Below are positions 1 to 8,926 of a stretch of 64,000 nucleotides of DNA, one piece after another. How positions within the stretch are numbered: position 1 is the first letter of the stretch; every line of letters begins with the position of its first letter. Origin of the DNA: Melieria omissa (taxonomy: Eukaryota > Arthropoda > Insecta > Diptera > Ulidiidae). A model generated the notes under the pieces. That model did no database searches. It was not told where the DNA came from and saw only the letters and a program-made list of their open reading frames with translations. Made by a program: the position numbers and the translations under genes. The stretch lies in contig OZ020268.1 in NCBI GenBank assembly GCA_963971225.1, positions 14,981,032 to 15,045,031 on the forward strand, read 5' to 3'.

Positions 1-2003
1 CTGCAAAGTCTAACGAGCTTTGCAGGGATACCAAGTTCAGACAATGCGGCATATAGGCGATCCCTTATCGGGCTATCGAATGCTGCCTTGTAATCGATGA
101 AGAGATGGTGTGTATCGATTTGGTTCTCATGGGTCTTCTCCAGGATTTGGCGTAGAGTGAATATCTGGTCGATGGTGGACTTACCAGGTCTAAAGCCGCA
201 CTGATAAGGTCCAATCAGCGCCTTGGCGAGTGGCTTTAGTCTTTCACATAATACGCTCGTCAGGACCTTGTATGCAATGGGAAGTAGGCTGATACCCCTG
301 TAGTTGGCGCATATTGTTGGGTCGCCTTTCTTCAGCACAGGACAAAGGGCACTGAGGTTCCAATCGTTGGGCATTCGTTCCTCCAGCCATATTTTGCAAA
401 TGAGCTGATGCATGCACCCAATCAGCTCACCGCCGCCGGCCTTGAACAATTCAGCTGGTAGCCCATCCGGCCCTGCAGCTTTGTTGTTCTTGAGTCGCTG
501 GATAGCGACCCGGACCTCGTCATGGCTGGGCGGTGGCACATCCACACCGTCGTCGTCAATTGGTGCCATCTGGACATCTTCACCACTGGCGGTATTGTTC
601 CTTTCGTCGCCTGCGAGCAGCTTGGTGAAGTGCTCCTTCCACAACCTCAGCACACCCTGCGCATCCGTAACCAGATCCCCGTTTTCGTCTCTGCAAGAAG
701 ATGCCCCAGGCTTAAATCCTTCCGTAAGACGCTTAACTTTTTGGAAGAATTTTCGGGCGTCATTCCTGCTCCTGCACTCCTCGATTTCTTCACGCTCGCG
801 CCTTTCTTGCTCCCGTTTCTTGCGTCTAAAAAGGCACCTCTCTTTCTTCCTTTCCTCCCGGTATTTTTCTGTCATGGCTCGCGTGGCGGCCGACTGCAGG
901 GTCTTCTTGTATGCAGCATTCTTCACTGCAGTGGCTGCGCGACACTCTTCATCGTACCATTGGTTTTTTGGTGGTGGGCGTCGAAAACCAAGGACATTTT
1001 CTGCGGCGGCGCGCATAGAGTGGGATAAGTGAGCCCATAATCCGCCGATGTCATCAGGTGGAGAGGGGGAGCGACCGAGCTGGTTGGAGAGTTGAGCGGA
1101 GTAGACTTCGGCTACCCCTTGTGATCGCAGCTTACTGATGTCCAGCTTTCTTCGCAAACTAGGTTGTGCGGTCTTCGCTGCGCAAAGACGCATGCGTACC
1201 TTGGCTGCAACAAGGTAGTGGTCCGAGTCGATGTTGGGTCCTCGGAACGTGCGCACATCTAGAATGCTAGAAGCATGCCTTCCATCAATCACAATGTGAT
1301 CAATCTGGTTGCGGGTGGATTGATCGGGGGATAACCAGGTGGCCTTGTGGATATCGAGGTGCTGGAATCTGGTGCTACTAACTACCATGTTTCGTGCCGC
1401 GGCGAAATCGATCAGCCTCAGACCGTTGTTCGAAGTGGTCCCATGGAGGCTGAACTGCCCGACTGTGGGGCCAAAGATGCCTTCTCGCCCGACTTTTGCG
1501 TTGAAGTCCCCGAGGACAATTTTGACGTCATGGGCCGGGCACCTGTCGTAGACGTCCTCGAGCTTCGCATAGAAGGCATCCTTGGCCGCATCGTCCTTCT
1601 CTTCCGTCGGGGCGTGCGCGCAAATTAGGCTGATGCTAAAGTATTTAGCTTTGATGCGGATCGAAGCCAGCCGTTCGTTCACCGGAGTGAACCGAGAGAC
1701 GTGGTGGCGAAGTCTCTTGCTGACCACAAATCCGCAGCCAAATTCGCGCTTCTCCGCATGGCAGCTGTAGTAGATATCGCAGTCTGCTCGCTTGGAGCAA
1801 CCTTGTCCTGTCCATCGCATTTCCTGGATGGCGGTGATGTCAGCCTTACATTTCGTGAGGGCTTCCGCCAGTTGGATAGAGGCACCTTCCCTATAGAGGG
1901 TCCGGACATTCCAGGTGCATATCCTCAAATCATGGTCCTTGAATCGTTTGCTGTGGTCGTCAACATTGTGGGTTCCTTCCGAGGCTTGCTTTTTGGCTTT
2001 CAT
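1..2003 (-). CDS. RTE-type LINE protein, endonuclease plus reverse transcriptase, C-terminus outside window
   Basis: Reading from the ATG at 2003-2001, the minus strand stays open for about 667 codons to the edge, with no stop or frameshift. The N-terminal third is an apurinic-type endonuclease: TWNVRTL near residue 36, QEMRW (catalytic Glu) near 62, GDFNAKVG in the middle and a NQIDHIV...SDHYLV end with the catalytic Asp-His. A basic linker rich in Glu and Arg follows. The reverse transcriptase then begins, with NNKAAGPDGLPAE, the ANYRGISLL block and FIDYKAAFD (first catalytic Asp) close to the edge. The YADD block would lie beyond position 1. The protein copies the element RNA at a nicked target. 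The lack of damage suggests a young copy. Plus-strand frames here, for example 412-1032, are shadows. Confidence 0.9.
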   Translation of the reverse strand, partial: MKAKKQASEGTHNVDDHSKRFKDHDLRICTWNVRTLYREGASIQLAEALTKCKADITAIQEMRWTGQGCSKRADCDIYYSCHAEKREFGCGFVVSKRLRHHVSRFTPVNERLASIRIKAKYFSISLICAHAPTEEKDDAAKDAFYAKLEDVYDRCPAHDVKIVLGDFNAKVGREGIFGPTVGQFSLHGTTSNNGLRLIDFAAARNMVVSSTRFQHLDIHKATWLSPDQSTRNQIDHIVIDGRHASSILDVRTFRGPNIDSDHYLVAAKVRMRLCAAKTAQPSLRRKLDISKLRSQGVAEVYSAQLSNQLGRSPSPPDDIGGLWAHLSHSMRAAAENVLGFRRPPPKNQWYDEECRAATAVKNAAYKKTLQSAATRAMTEKYREERKKERCLFRRKKREQERREREEIEECRSRNDARKFFQKVKRLTEGFKPGASSCRDENGDLVTDAQGVLRLWKEHFTKLLAGDERNNTASGEDVQMAPIDDDGVDVPPPSHDEVRVAIQRLKNNKAAGPDGLPAELFKAGGGELIGCMHQLICKIWLEERMPNDWNLSALCPVLKKGDPTICANYRGISLLPIAYKVLTSVLCERLKPLAKALIGPYQCGFRPGKSTIDQIFTLRQILEKTHENQIDTHHLFIDYKAAFDSPIRDRLYAALSELGIPAKLVRLC

Positions 2004-2240
2004 TGGTATTTGGTTTTCCGTGGCGGGCACCAAACCCTGCGCACAACCCAAATTTTAAGTCCTGGGGATAGGACTCGCTGCACACATTAGTTCACTATTC
2101 AGCGGATGCCAAATAGCTATCCAGAAGGGCCGCGCGGAGGCTGTGCATCAGCTTGGATTGGACAGGGACAAGGATCGTTCTGGCGTTCGCCAGGTTGAAC
2201 GCAATCAGAGACTTTGCCTTGTATGTCCGCTCCCTTCCTT
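1..2240 (-). mobile_element. RTE-type non-LTR retrotransposon, 5' part, cut by window edge
   Basis: A minus-strand LINE occupies the left end. Its coding region runs from 2003 to the edge. The stretch from 2004 to about 2240 looks like its 5' untranslated leader, because it is free of the GTT/CAA repeats that begin at about 2245. The exact 5' end is not marked by any repeat I can see. The endonuclease resembles the CFDP2/BovB-type domain of the RTE clade; this assignment comes from family knowledge, not a search. Confidence 0.8.
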
Positions 2241-3442
2241 CCCAACGGCAACGGCGTTGTTGTTGTTAAAATTGTGATTGTTGTTTTTGTTGTTGTTATC
2301 ATGTGGTGTTGCGGTCGCTGCTGCGCCCGATACGCACTTTGATTCACTTTTATGCGCCGAGTGAGTTTCAAGTGCGACACACACCAACACACACACACAC
2401 ATGCACTTTGTATGCATGTAGGGAAACATGTATGTATGTGTGTGTGTGTGAGAGTTTTTGTATATTTTCTGGTGAGTGTGCATGAAGCTCATTTAAATAT
2501 AAATCGACATTTATTGCACATCGTCATCGACATATTGCGCTGCGAAGTCATGATGCAAATGATGTGCGCGCTGCTGCAAGTACAACAACGAATGTGTGTG
2601 TGTGTAGAACTCATACGCACGCACGCTTCATTGCCTCTACACTTCATGCTAGAATGAAGAGACAAACAGACAAACGGGCGAACGGACGAATGGACCGATT
2701 TCAAGGGAGACAGGCAGCCTGGAGTGCACAGGACGGAGGGGGGCAGTGGGCACGTGTAGGCAGGCAGGCAGTGAAGAAGACAGGCGGGAAGGTGGCGCAG
2801 CAATTCACGTAGTTCGCTAGCTGTTTGTATGTATGTATGTATGTGCGGCGCAGTTGTTTGTGGGTCTATTTGTGTGCGTGTGAATGTGCACTTTTGCGTA
2901 TCTTTGGCAGAAGAACAAAAGCGAAAAAATTCATGGAATTCCTTAATTTGATACGAAATTGAAATGAAAATCATCATAACAAAAAAGCAAGCAAGAGAAA
3001 GAGAGCGAGCGAGAAGCGCGAAAAAAGAAGCGCGTACAAAACGAAAAAATAAAAATAAAATAAAAATATAATAAAAATGGTGGAAATATAAAGTAAAATA
3101 AAATACGGCGTGGAGCGTTGAAATATTTCATTATGATGTCGATGGTTGAGCTGAGGCTGCGGCCGCAGCAGCAACACAACACAACACAACACAACACAAC
3201 AAATGGCAAAAAAAGCAGCGACGGCAACAACAAAACAACAACGAAATTTTGTAGGAAAATTCCAGCAGAAATATAAACGTAATGAAACCGAAGCCTGCAC
3301 TGAATTGCGAAATCTGCGAAGGCTGACGACTGCCTGACGGGCTGACGGTCTGACAACTCGACGGACTGGCTGACTGGCTGCGGTGGAGTGGTGGAGCGCA
3401 GCTCGTTGGCGATGCTCAATTGAAATGAAACGTTTGAATGCG
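2241..3442. other. Non-coding host DNA with microsatellites
   Basis: No gene is seen. The stretch holds a CA run (about 2376-2402), a TG run (2431-2450), a GTAT run (2825-2844), a run of AACAC units (3171-3201) and A-rich DNA at 2980-3110. From 3290 to 3442 it becomes GC-rich, with repeated CTGAC/CTGGC words. The minus-strand frames at 2489-2977 and 2943-3513 are low-complexity and not believable proteins. Confidence 0.7.
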
Positions 3443-3446
3443 CGCG
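3443..3446. repeat. Provirus target-site duplication, left copy (CGCG)
   Basis: CGCG directly abuts the LTR terminus AGTTAT and is matched by CGCG at 11809-11812. A 4-bp duplication in an alternating purine-pyrimidine target fits known errantivirus integration. Because the target is a CG run, the exact duplication length is ambiguous. Confidence 0.8.
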
Positions 3447-3782
3447 AGTTATGGGTTGGAGTACGCTGGTAGCCAAAAAAAATACGAACACAACTGCTGT
3501 TCTCAACGGACAAGTTTATTCTGAATCTGAATTTGATTTTTACTTAAAACGAAAGTACAAAGGTGCTTACGTACTAATTTACAATAATGCTTACTAAAGT
3601 TGGTTGGATTTTTATTTAAACGAAAATACAAAGGTGCTTACGTACTAATTTACAATAATGCTTACTGACTAAAACGTTCTGTGGGAATCGTTGTTGCGCA
3701 AGTGGCGGTTTCGGGTTTCTGGAGTTGGCTGGAAACGCTGCGTCAGTGGTTATCGGTGGTGGCGTTGGGTGCCAACGTAACT
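3447..3782 (-). repeat. 3' LTR of the provirus
   Basis: Read on the minus strand it begins AGTTACGTTGGCACC and ends CCAACCCATAACT. It contains a tandem duplication: the 39-bp core ACAAAGGTGC...AATGCTTACT occurs at about 3557-3595 and again at about 3628-3666. An Inr-like TCAGT and two AATAAA words are visible on the minus strand. The first 40 nt also encode the C-terminus of env. It is identical in length and sequence to the copy at 11473-11808. Confidence 0.95.
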
Positions 3783-5341
3783 CCTCCCCCCCTAGTATAA
3801 AGCGACGGCCAGAGCGAATGAGTGAGGGTTGGAGCGTTAGTTGGGGTCGTTTCAGCGCTGTATTTGATTGTTGGTCTTCTTGTTAAATAGATGATGACGA
3901 GTATGACTGATAATCCAAGTGTTGTTAATGCTGCGTATGAGTAGTTGATCTTCTGCGTTGATTCTTCTCTTAATGTGTTTGTTGTGTCGATTTGGAGATC
4001 GTGGAGCTTCTGTAAATTAAGTTTGTCTATGATAACTTCTGGGTGGATTTCGCTGTATGTGGCTGGAGCTATGTGGACTGCGTCCCAGTAGATGGTTGGG
4101 TCATTTTTGTATGTCACGTCCTTGATTTTTACGTTGCAGTTGTGAAATCGCAGGATTGCTGTTCCTCTGATGATGTGGTTTTTCTCGCTGCATGTTGAGT
4201 TGATGGGAGTTTCTGGTGCGTTGATGAATATTAAGACGTTCGGTTCTGGTTGCATGATTTCTCTGATTTTGCCAATATCGTTTATAGTGCAGTGCGCCTT
4301 TAGGCTCTGCATGATGCGGCCCAGACAGGTTGAGTTTGTTGAGAGTTCTTGTCTAGTCGATTGAGGGCAGTAGTATGTGTTCTCTATTCTTGGACATGTT
4401 TCGTGGAAAAACTGAATGTTGGTCTTACTATATGTTACATATGGTTCAATATTTATGATCTTTGTTTCGTTTATTGGGAGTGGGATTATATGGTAAAATG
4501 TATAGTTAAGTTTGGATAAATTTGGTATTTGGATATTAAAGATAATATTGGTATTATTGTAATATGCCTGGAGTTTTAAGAGTTCGTAGATGTGTTCATT
4601 AGAAATTATATCTATTGATTGGTTTCTTAAATATGAAGCGATCTCTTCAAGTTCGATTGGGCTAAGGATAGATTTAGAGATGGTGTTAAATTTGGCGAGG
4701 ATGATCGCTTCTGCTATGTTAGATAAATGGTTATTAAGTAAATCTATGTTAAAGTTGATTTGATTCATATATTGAAATTCTAGTATTGTGTCTTCTTCCG
4801 TTTTGATTTTGTTTGCTATACTTTCGAAAAATATTTTTATTGTATTTTGTTCCTTATTTATATGACTTGTTAGGTTTTGGAATCTTTCCGTCATTAAGGT
4901 GTTAATTCTGTTTTGTTTTGTTAACATATTTTGGTTTTGTAACCCTATAGTGTGTATTTCGTGTATTTGTTTGTTTATGCTGTTGGCGTCATTTGCGTCC
5001 ATGTTACCCGTGATGAATTTTACCGCCGTACCCATTGCGTTGAAGAGTCCTCGTTTTTCTCTTTTTAAGGGTAATAGGGATTGTAATTTGTTGTTTAATT
5101 CATTTAGTTTGAGTCGTGTGATTTGTGTGAAATGTGTGTTTATGTGTTGGCTTTCAAATGACTTCAGGGTGTTATACATGTTTTGAATGTTTATGTTGTA
5201 TTCTGTAAGGTTGACTATGTGGATTAGATTATTAAAATTTTCGATGATTTTTGCTGGTCCTAAATTAAGCTGTATTATGTTTTGTTCGTTACTAATATTT
5301 TGCACTTCTATAGTTTGTGTGTAGGCTCTTGCAAGTGTTAA
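3743..5341 (-). CDS. env: Errantivirus envelope glycoprotein (baculovirus F-like class), body of env
   Basis: This is the surface fusion glycoprotein. Family knowledge places it in the insect errantivirus / baculovirus F-like group. The frame is open with no damage. Only a GTG lies near the apparent start (5305). The frame is open further upstream to a stop near 5400 and has no usable ATG, so the start is most likely supplied by splicing onto the acceptor at 5344-5343. Counting from the GTG at 5305, a furin-type site REKR sits at residues 82-85 and is followed at once by a glycine- and alanine-rich fusion-peptide-like segment. Many N-x-S/T glycosylation sequons and paired cysteines follow. 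A hydrophobic anchor lies at about residues 457-475, with a short tail of about 43 residues. The last residues are encoded by the polypurine tract and the LTR. The fusion-peptide region is intact as seen. Confidence 0.9.
   Translation of the reverse strand, partial: LTLARAYTQTIEVQNISNEQNIIQLNLGPAKIIENFNNLIHIVNLTEYNINIQNMYNTLKSFESQHINTHFTQITRLKLNELNNKLQSLLPLKREKRGLFNAMGTAVKFITGNMDANDANSINKQIHEIHTIGLQNQNMLTKQNRINTLMTERFQNLTSHINKEQNTIKIFFESIANKIKTEEDTILEFQYMNQINFNIDLLNNHLSNIAEAIILAKFNTISKSILSPIELEEIASYLRNQSIDIISNEHIYELLKLQAYYNNTNIIFNIQIPNLSKLNYTFYHIIPLPINETKIINIEPYVTYSKTNIQFFHETCPRIENTYYCPQSTRQELSTNSTCLGRIMQSLKAHCTINDIGKIREIMQPEPNVLIFINAPETPINSTCSEKNHIIRGTAILRFHNCNVKIKDVTYKNDPTIYWDAVHIAPATYSEIHPEVIIDKLNLQKLHDLQIDTTNTLREESTQKINYSYAALTTLGLSVILVIIYLTRRPTIKYSAETTPTNAPTLTHSLWPSLYTRGGGVTLAPNATTDNH
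3783..3794 (-). promoter_or_regulatory. Polypurine tract (plus-strand primer)
   Basis: The minus strand reads TAGGGGGGGAGG immediately before the 3' LTR. A purine run at this place primes second-strand synthesis in Ty3/gypsy elements. It is also translated as part of env (an Arg-Gly-Gly-Gly stretch). Confidence 0.9.
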
Positions 5342-5342
5342 C

Positions 5343-5344
5343 CT
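5343..5344 (-). promoter_or_regulatory. Candidate env splice acceptor
   Basis: The minus strand reads TCTCTTTACAG|GTTAAC, a pyrimidine stretch followed by AG, 38 nt before the first GTG of env and in a frame that stays open into env. Errantivirus env is normally made from a spliced RNA. I have not identified the donor. Confidence 0.6.
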
Positions 5345-5370
5345 GTAAAGAGATTTGTATGAAATGGTGT

Positions 5371-5808
5371 TTAGGCTTTGCGTTTTCTTCTGATTTTAGA
5401 CTTATGTAGTTTTTGGTTCTTGTTAGTTGTAAGTGTGATTTTGTTATCTTTTATAACTTTTTGTTTTGTGAACCTGGGTGTCAGTTTATTTCTTCTGTTT
5501 TCTTTCTTAAAAATAGTGTTTCCTTCTTGGTCTTCTGGTTCTGTACGGGTAGTGTTAAGTTTGTCTATCCTAGTGTCGCAGAGATTTTTCATTTTGTCTT
5601 TTATTAAAGGGAAAAGTTTTGTCTGGAATTCGTTTAATTTTTGTAGGTATTCGTGCTCATTGTTGAAGGTTATATTGTCATGAAACTTGTATGTTTTACC
5701 GAAAAATAGTTCATACGGCGTGTAACGGGTTGCTGAATGGATAGAGTTGTTATATGTTATTAGTGTTTCGGAAAGTATTTCGTCATGGTCGAGGTCTAAA
5801 TTTTTTTT
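5371..5808 (-). pseudogene. pol: Integrase C-terminal part of pol, displaced by a 1-nt frameshift
   Basis: Downstream of the A run near 5800 the integrase coding continues in a neighbouring frame. It remains open from about 5808 to the stop at 5371 and ends in a very basic tail, KSKIRRKRKA. In the family this part carries the C-terminal DNA-binding region of integrase. Its composition is continuous with the upstream pol frame. It is out of frame here because of one extra base in the homopolymer, or a sequencing error at that run. It ends just before the env acceptor, the usual compact arrangement. Confidence 0.8.
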
Positions 5809-8800
5809 GTTTTCGAGTGGTTAGGATAATCCTGTATATTTCTGTTAGGGTTGAGTGCAGTCGCTCAACAGGTGCGTTGCTGCTAGTTTGTTGAAATGAT
5901 GTGAAGTGTAATTTAATGTCGAACTGTCGGCAAAAATCTTTAAATATGTTTGACATGAACTCCGATCCTTGGTCAGATACGATTTCCTTCGGTAGGCCGT
6001 AGGTGCTGATGTACGTCTTAATTGATTTCAAGACGTGTAGGCTATTTCTTATAGGAAGTGTATAAGCTGCGGCGAACTTTGAAAATTTATCAATCATAGT
6101 GAGTGTTTGTTGGTTGTTTATTGTATATATATCAATGTGTACGATATCTAAGGGTTGGTTTGGGGTTTCAGGTTTTTGGAATAGGGGTCTTGGTGGGTTT
6201 CGATCATATTTTAAGGTTTGGCATGTCTCGCAGTTGTTAATTGTGTGATTGATTTTTTGTCTCATATTTGGAAAATAATATATTCTTCTGATGTGGTGGT
6301 AGCATTCTGTTATGCCCCTGTGATTGTTATTTTTATGATATTCGTTGATAATTTTTTCTTGTTCGTCGGATTCCGTCACGTCGGTAAGTAGTTCGGTGCA
6401 TCTGATAATTTTGAACATTTTATTATTACTGAAGTATTTCGAGTAAACTTGTTGTACCATTTTGAAGGTTTCGTCGTCTGTGTATATTGCTGATTGTCTA
6501 TTGTATGGGAGAAATTTCTTAAAGGTGTCTATTATGAAATCTTCTGTGAATGTTGCGTTGTACACTATGCGTCGTTGTTTGTTCCTAAATGGTAGTGTGA
6601 GCTTTGTTTCTGAAAGCTGATTGGATTTCAAAAGTATGAGCTGGAGATTAAAATCGTTTATTGGTCTCTCCGATATTGGGATGCCGTCATCTAGGTTTTC
6701 TTCGGCGGAGTGAATTGTATTACATGTGCCGTGGTTCGATGTTAGGTCGTTGATATGTACTTCGGTGTTCTCGGTGTTGTCAATTCTGATGCGGCTCAGA
6801 GCATCTGCGTTCGTGTTTTGTTTCCCTTTTTTGTATACGACTTCATAGTCGAATTCTTCGAGTTTGAGGCGCCAACGCACTAGTTTAGAGTTGGGCTCTT
6901 TCAAACTCATTAGCCAGGTAAGTGGTCTATGGTCGGTGACTATTGAGAATTTGCGACCAAATAAGTATGGTCTGAAATATTTTGTGGCCCATATTATTGC
7001 CAATAGTTCTTTCTCTATGGTAGAGTAATTTATTTCTGAATCTGATAAGGTCCTGCTGGCGAAACATACCGGTTTGTCATTACCGATGCTTCCTTGTGAG
7101 AGTACGGCTCCCAGTGCGAAATTGCTCGCATCTGTTGTGAGAACAAACGGTCTCGAAAAGTCGGGGTATTGTAGGATGGGGTCATTCATTAGGATGTTCT
7201 TGCAAATTTCGAATGTCTTAATGTATCTGTCATCGAGAGTAATGGTTTTGTTTTTCTTTAGGCACTCTGTGAGTGGTTTGGTCAGTTTTGCAAAGTCTTT
7301 TATGAACTTGCGGTAGTAACCAAGAAGTCCGATGAAGGCTTTAATGTCTTTCTGTGTTTTTGGAATTGGAAAATTTTTGATTGCGCTTATTTTCGCTGGG
7401 TTTGGGCGGATGCCCTTAGTTGAGACAATGTGACCTAAAAAGGCGATTTCCTTTTTCAGGAATTCGGACTTGTCTAGTTGGATTTTGAAATTAGAGGATT
7501 TAAGTTTTTTGAAAACAGTTTTAAGGTTGTCCATATGTTCTTGTAGGGATGTTGAATATATAATGATATCGTCCAAGTATACCAAGCATATTTTCCCGAC
7601 TAAGTCTCTAAGAACGTTGTCCATCACTCTTTGGAACGTTGATGGAGCATTCTTAAGCCCGAAGGGCATCCTTAAGTACTCATAGTGGCCGCCTTCGACT
7701 GTGAAAGCTGTCTTTGCAATGTCGTCAGGGTGCATCTCTATTTGGTGGAAACCGCTGGCTAAGTCTAGAGTTGAAAAGTATATGCACTTCCCGAGTTTGT
7801 CCAGTATTTCCGTTATGTTCGGGATTGGGTATCTGTCCGAGATGGTTTTTTCGTTAAGTTTTCTATAGTCAATAACTAGGCGCCACTTCTTCTTGCCACT
7901 GGCGTCTAGTTTTTTAGGGACTATCCACACCGGAGAGCTCCAAGGTGAGTAGCTCGGGCGAATGATGCCTTGGTCGAGCATATTGGAGATTTGGTTTTGT
8001 ACCTCGGTTTTGTGGATATATGGGTAGCGGTACGATTTAGTGTAAATGGGTATGTCGTCCGTGGTTGTTATTTTATGTTTTATCTCATTAGTGAAGGTTA
8101 GTTGTTCACCTTCTTTAAAGAATAAGTCTGCGTATTCCTTGCATGTTTTTAGTAGTATTCCTTTTTCTTCTGGGTTGAGGTGGTCAGTTCGGATAAAGTT
8201 TTTTATATCTGTTTGGATGGCGTTAGGGGTTGTCTGGACAGTGAAATTGTTAATTTCTATGAAGTTGGTTGTGTTGTAGGGCTGTACTTTCAAAGGTTGT
8301 TCTATCAAGATTTCTATTTCTGCTTTCGAGGTGTTTGTGACCTCTACCGGGCTGTACCAATCTTTTGCGTTGTATATTCCCTGTGAGATATGAACATTTG
8401 GTTGTATTTGCGTGTACTTCACAAATATGTCGCCGTCACGAGTGTCTACGGGGATCTTGATAATTTTCCTAGCTTGTGGTGGTATGAGAATTTTTCCGGA
8501 AGTAAGGTTTGGTTTGAGTTTTAAGGGAATTTCTGCGTGCTTTGTGGTAAGTGTTTTTGTTCTGAGGTCAATTTGGGCATCGAGTTGAGTTAAGATATCT
8601 AGTCCGAGGAGGCCATCGAAGTAGTTATGGAATTTGAAAAGGTAGAATTTTGATTTTCCTGCTTGCTTGAATTCAGTGAAGAAGGGCAGATATACTTTTT
8701 TTGTGATTTGATGTTGGTTTAGGATTGTTGATATAGTGATAGGTGGGCAAGTGATTTGAAGTTTTTTATCTACAAGTTCCGGGTTGATGAAAGAAGAGGA

Positions 8801-8926
8801 CGCGCCGGTATCTATGAGAAATCTCAGTTGGTGATTGTGTTGATCTGTTACATTTATGTAGGGGAGGGTTGTGCCGTGCTTATTTATATCTAAATATCCC
8901 GTTGGTTTCTCGAGGCTATCATGCGA
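5783..8926 (-). CDS. pol: Pol polyprotein: protease, reverse transcriptase, RNase H, integrase (frameshifted near its end)
   Basis: The frame opens at the slippery site and has no true start of its own; the GTG at 8422 is internal. The aspartic protease has DTGA at 8812-8801. Counting residues from 8422, the RT has LDLASGF (Asp about 220) and YLDD (283-286). RNase H has TTDASNF (about 430), EKELLAI and TDHRPLTW. The integrase has a His-His-Cys-Cys finger ending CETC (about 731-734), then catalytic Asp in HIDIY (about 764), Asp in SDQGS (about 818) and Glu in PVERLH (about 853). The frame stops early at 5783 after an 8-A run, and the C-terminal part continues in another frame. All catalytic residues are therefore present before the break. 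The product copies the genomic RNA and integrates the DNA. Confidence 0.93.
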   Translation of the reverse strand, partial: SHDSLEKPTGYLDINKHGTTLPYINVTDQHNHQLRFLIDTGASSSFINPELVDKKLQITCPPITISTILNQHQITKKVYLPFFTEFKQAGKSKFYLFKFHNYFDGLLGLDILTQLDAQIDLRTKTLTTKHAEIPLKLKPNLTSGKILIPPQARKIIKIPVDTRDGDIFVKYTQIQPNVHISQGIYNAKDWYSPVEVTNTSKAEIEILIEQPLKVQPYNTTNFIEINNFTVQTTPNAIQTDIKNFIRTDHLNPEEKGILLKTCKEYADLFFKEGEQLTFTNEIKHKITTTDDIPIYTKSYRYPYIHKTEVQNQISNMLDQGIIRPSYSPWSSPVWIVPKKLDASGKKKWRLVIDYRKLNEKTISDRYPIPNITEILDKLGKCIYFSTLDLASGFHQIEMHPDDIAKTAFTVEGGHYEYLRMPFGLKNAPSTFQRVMDNVLRDLVGKICLVYLDDIIIYSTSLQEHMDNLKTVFKKLKSSNFKIQLDKSEFLKKEIAFLGHIVSTKGIRPNPAKISAIKNFPIPKTQKDIKAFIGLLGYYRKFIKDFAKLTKPLTECLKKNKTITLDDRYIKTFEICKNILMNDPILQYPDFSRPFVLTTDASNFALGAVLSQGSIGNDKPVCFASRTLSDSEINYSTIEKELLAIIWATKYFRPYLFGRKFSIVTDHRPLTWLMSLKEPNSKLVRWRLKLEEFDYEVVYKKGKQNTNADALSRIRIDNTENTEVHINDLTSNHGTCNTIHSAEENLDDGIPISERPINDFNLQLILLKSNQLSETKLTLPFRNKQRRIVYNATFTEDFIIDTFKKFLPYNRQSAIYTDDETFKMVQQVYSKYFSNNKMFKIIRCTELLTDVTESDEQEKIINEYHKNNNHRGITECYHHIRRIYYFPNMRQKINHTINNCETCQTLKYDRNPPRPLFQKPETPNQPLDIVHIDIYTINNQQTLTMIDKFSKFAAAYTLPIRNSLHVLKSIKTYISTYGLPKEIVSDQGSEFMSNIFKDFCRQFDIKLHFTSFQQTSSNAPVERLHSTLTEIYRIILTTRKQKKFRPRP

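Noticed and set aside
412..2090. Several plus-strand open frames (412-1032, 522-1028, 1339-1628, 1701-2090)
   Set aside because: They are antisense shadows of the continuous minus-strand RTE-type ORF.
2117..3513. Open frames on both strands
   Set aside because: They run through CA/TG and A-rich repeats, have no domains, and overlap each other.
8422..8422. GTG at 8422 as the start of pol
   Set aside because: The protease lies upstream in the same open frame and the heptamer at 8926-8932 explains entry from gag.
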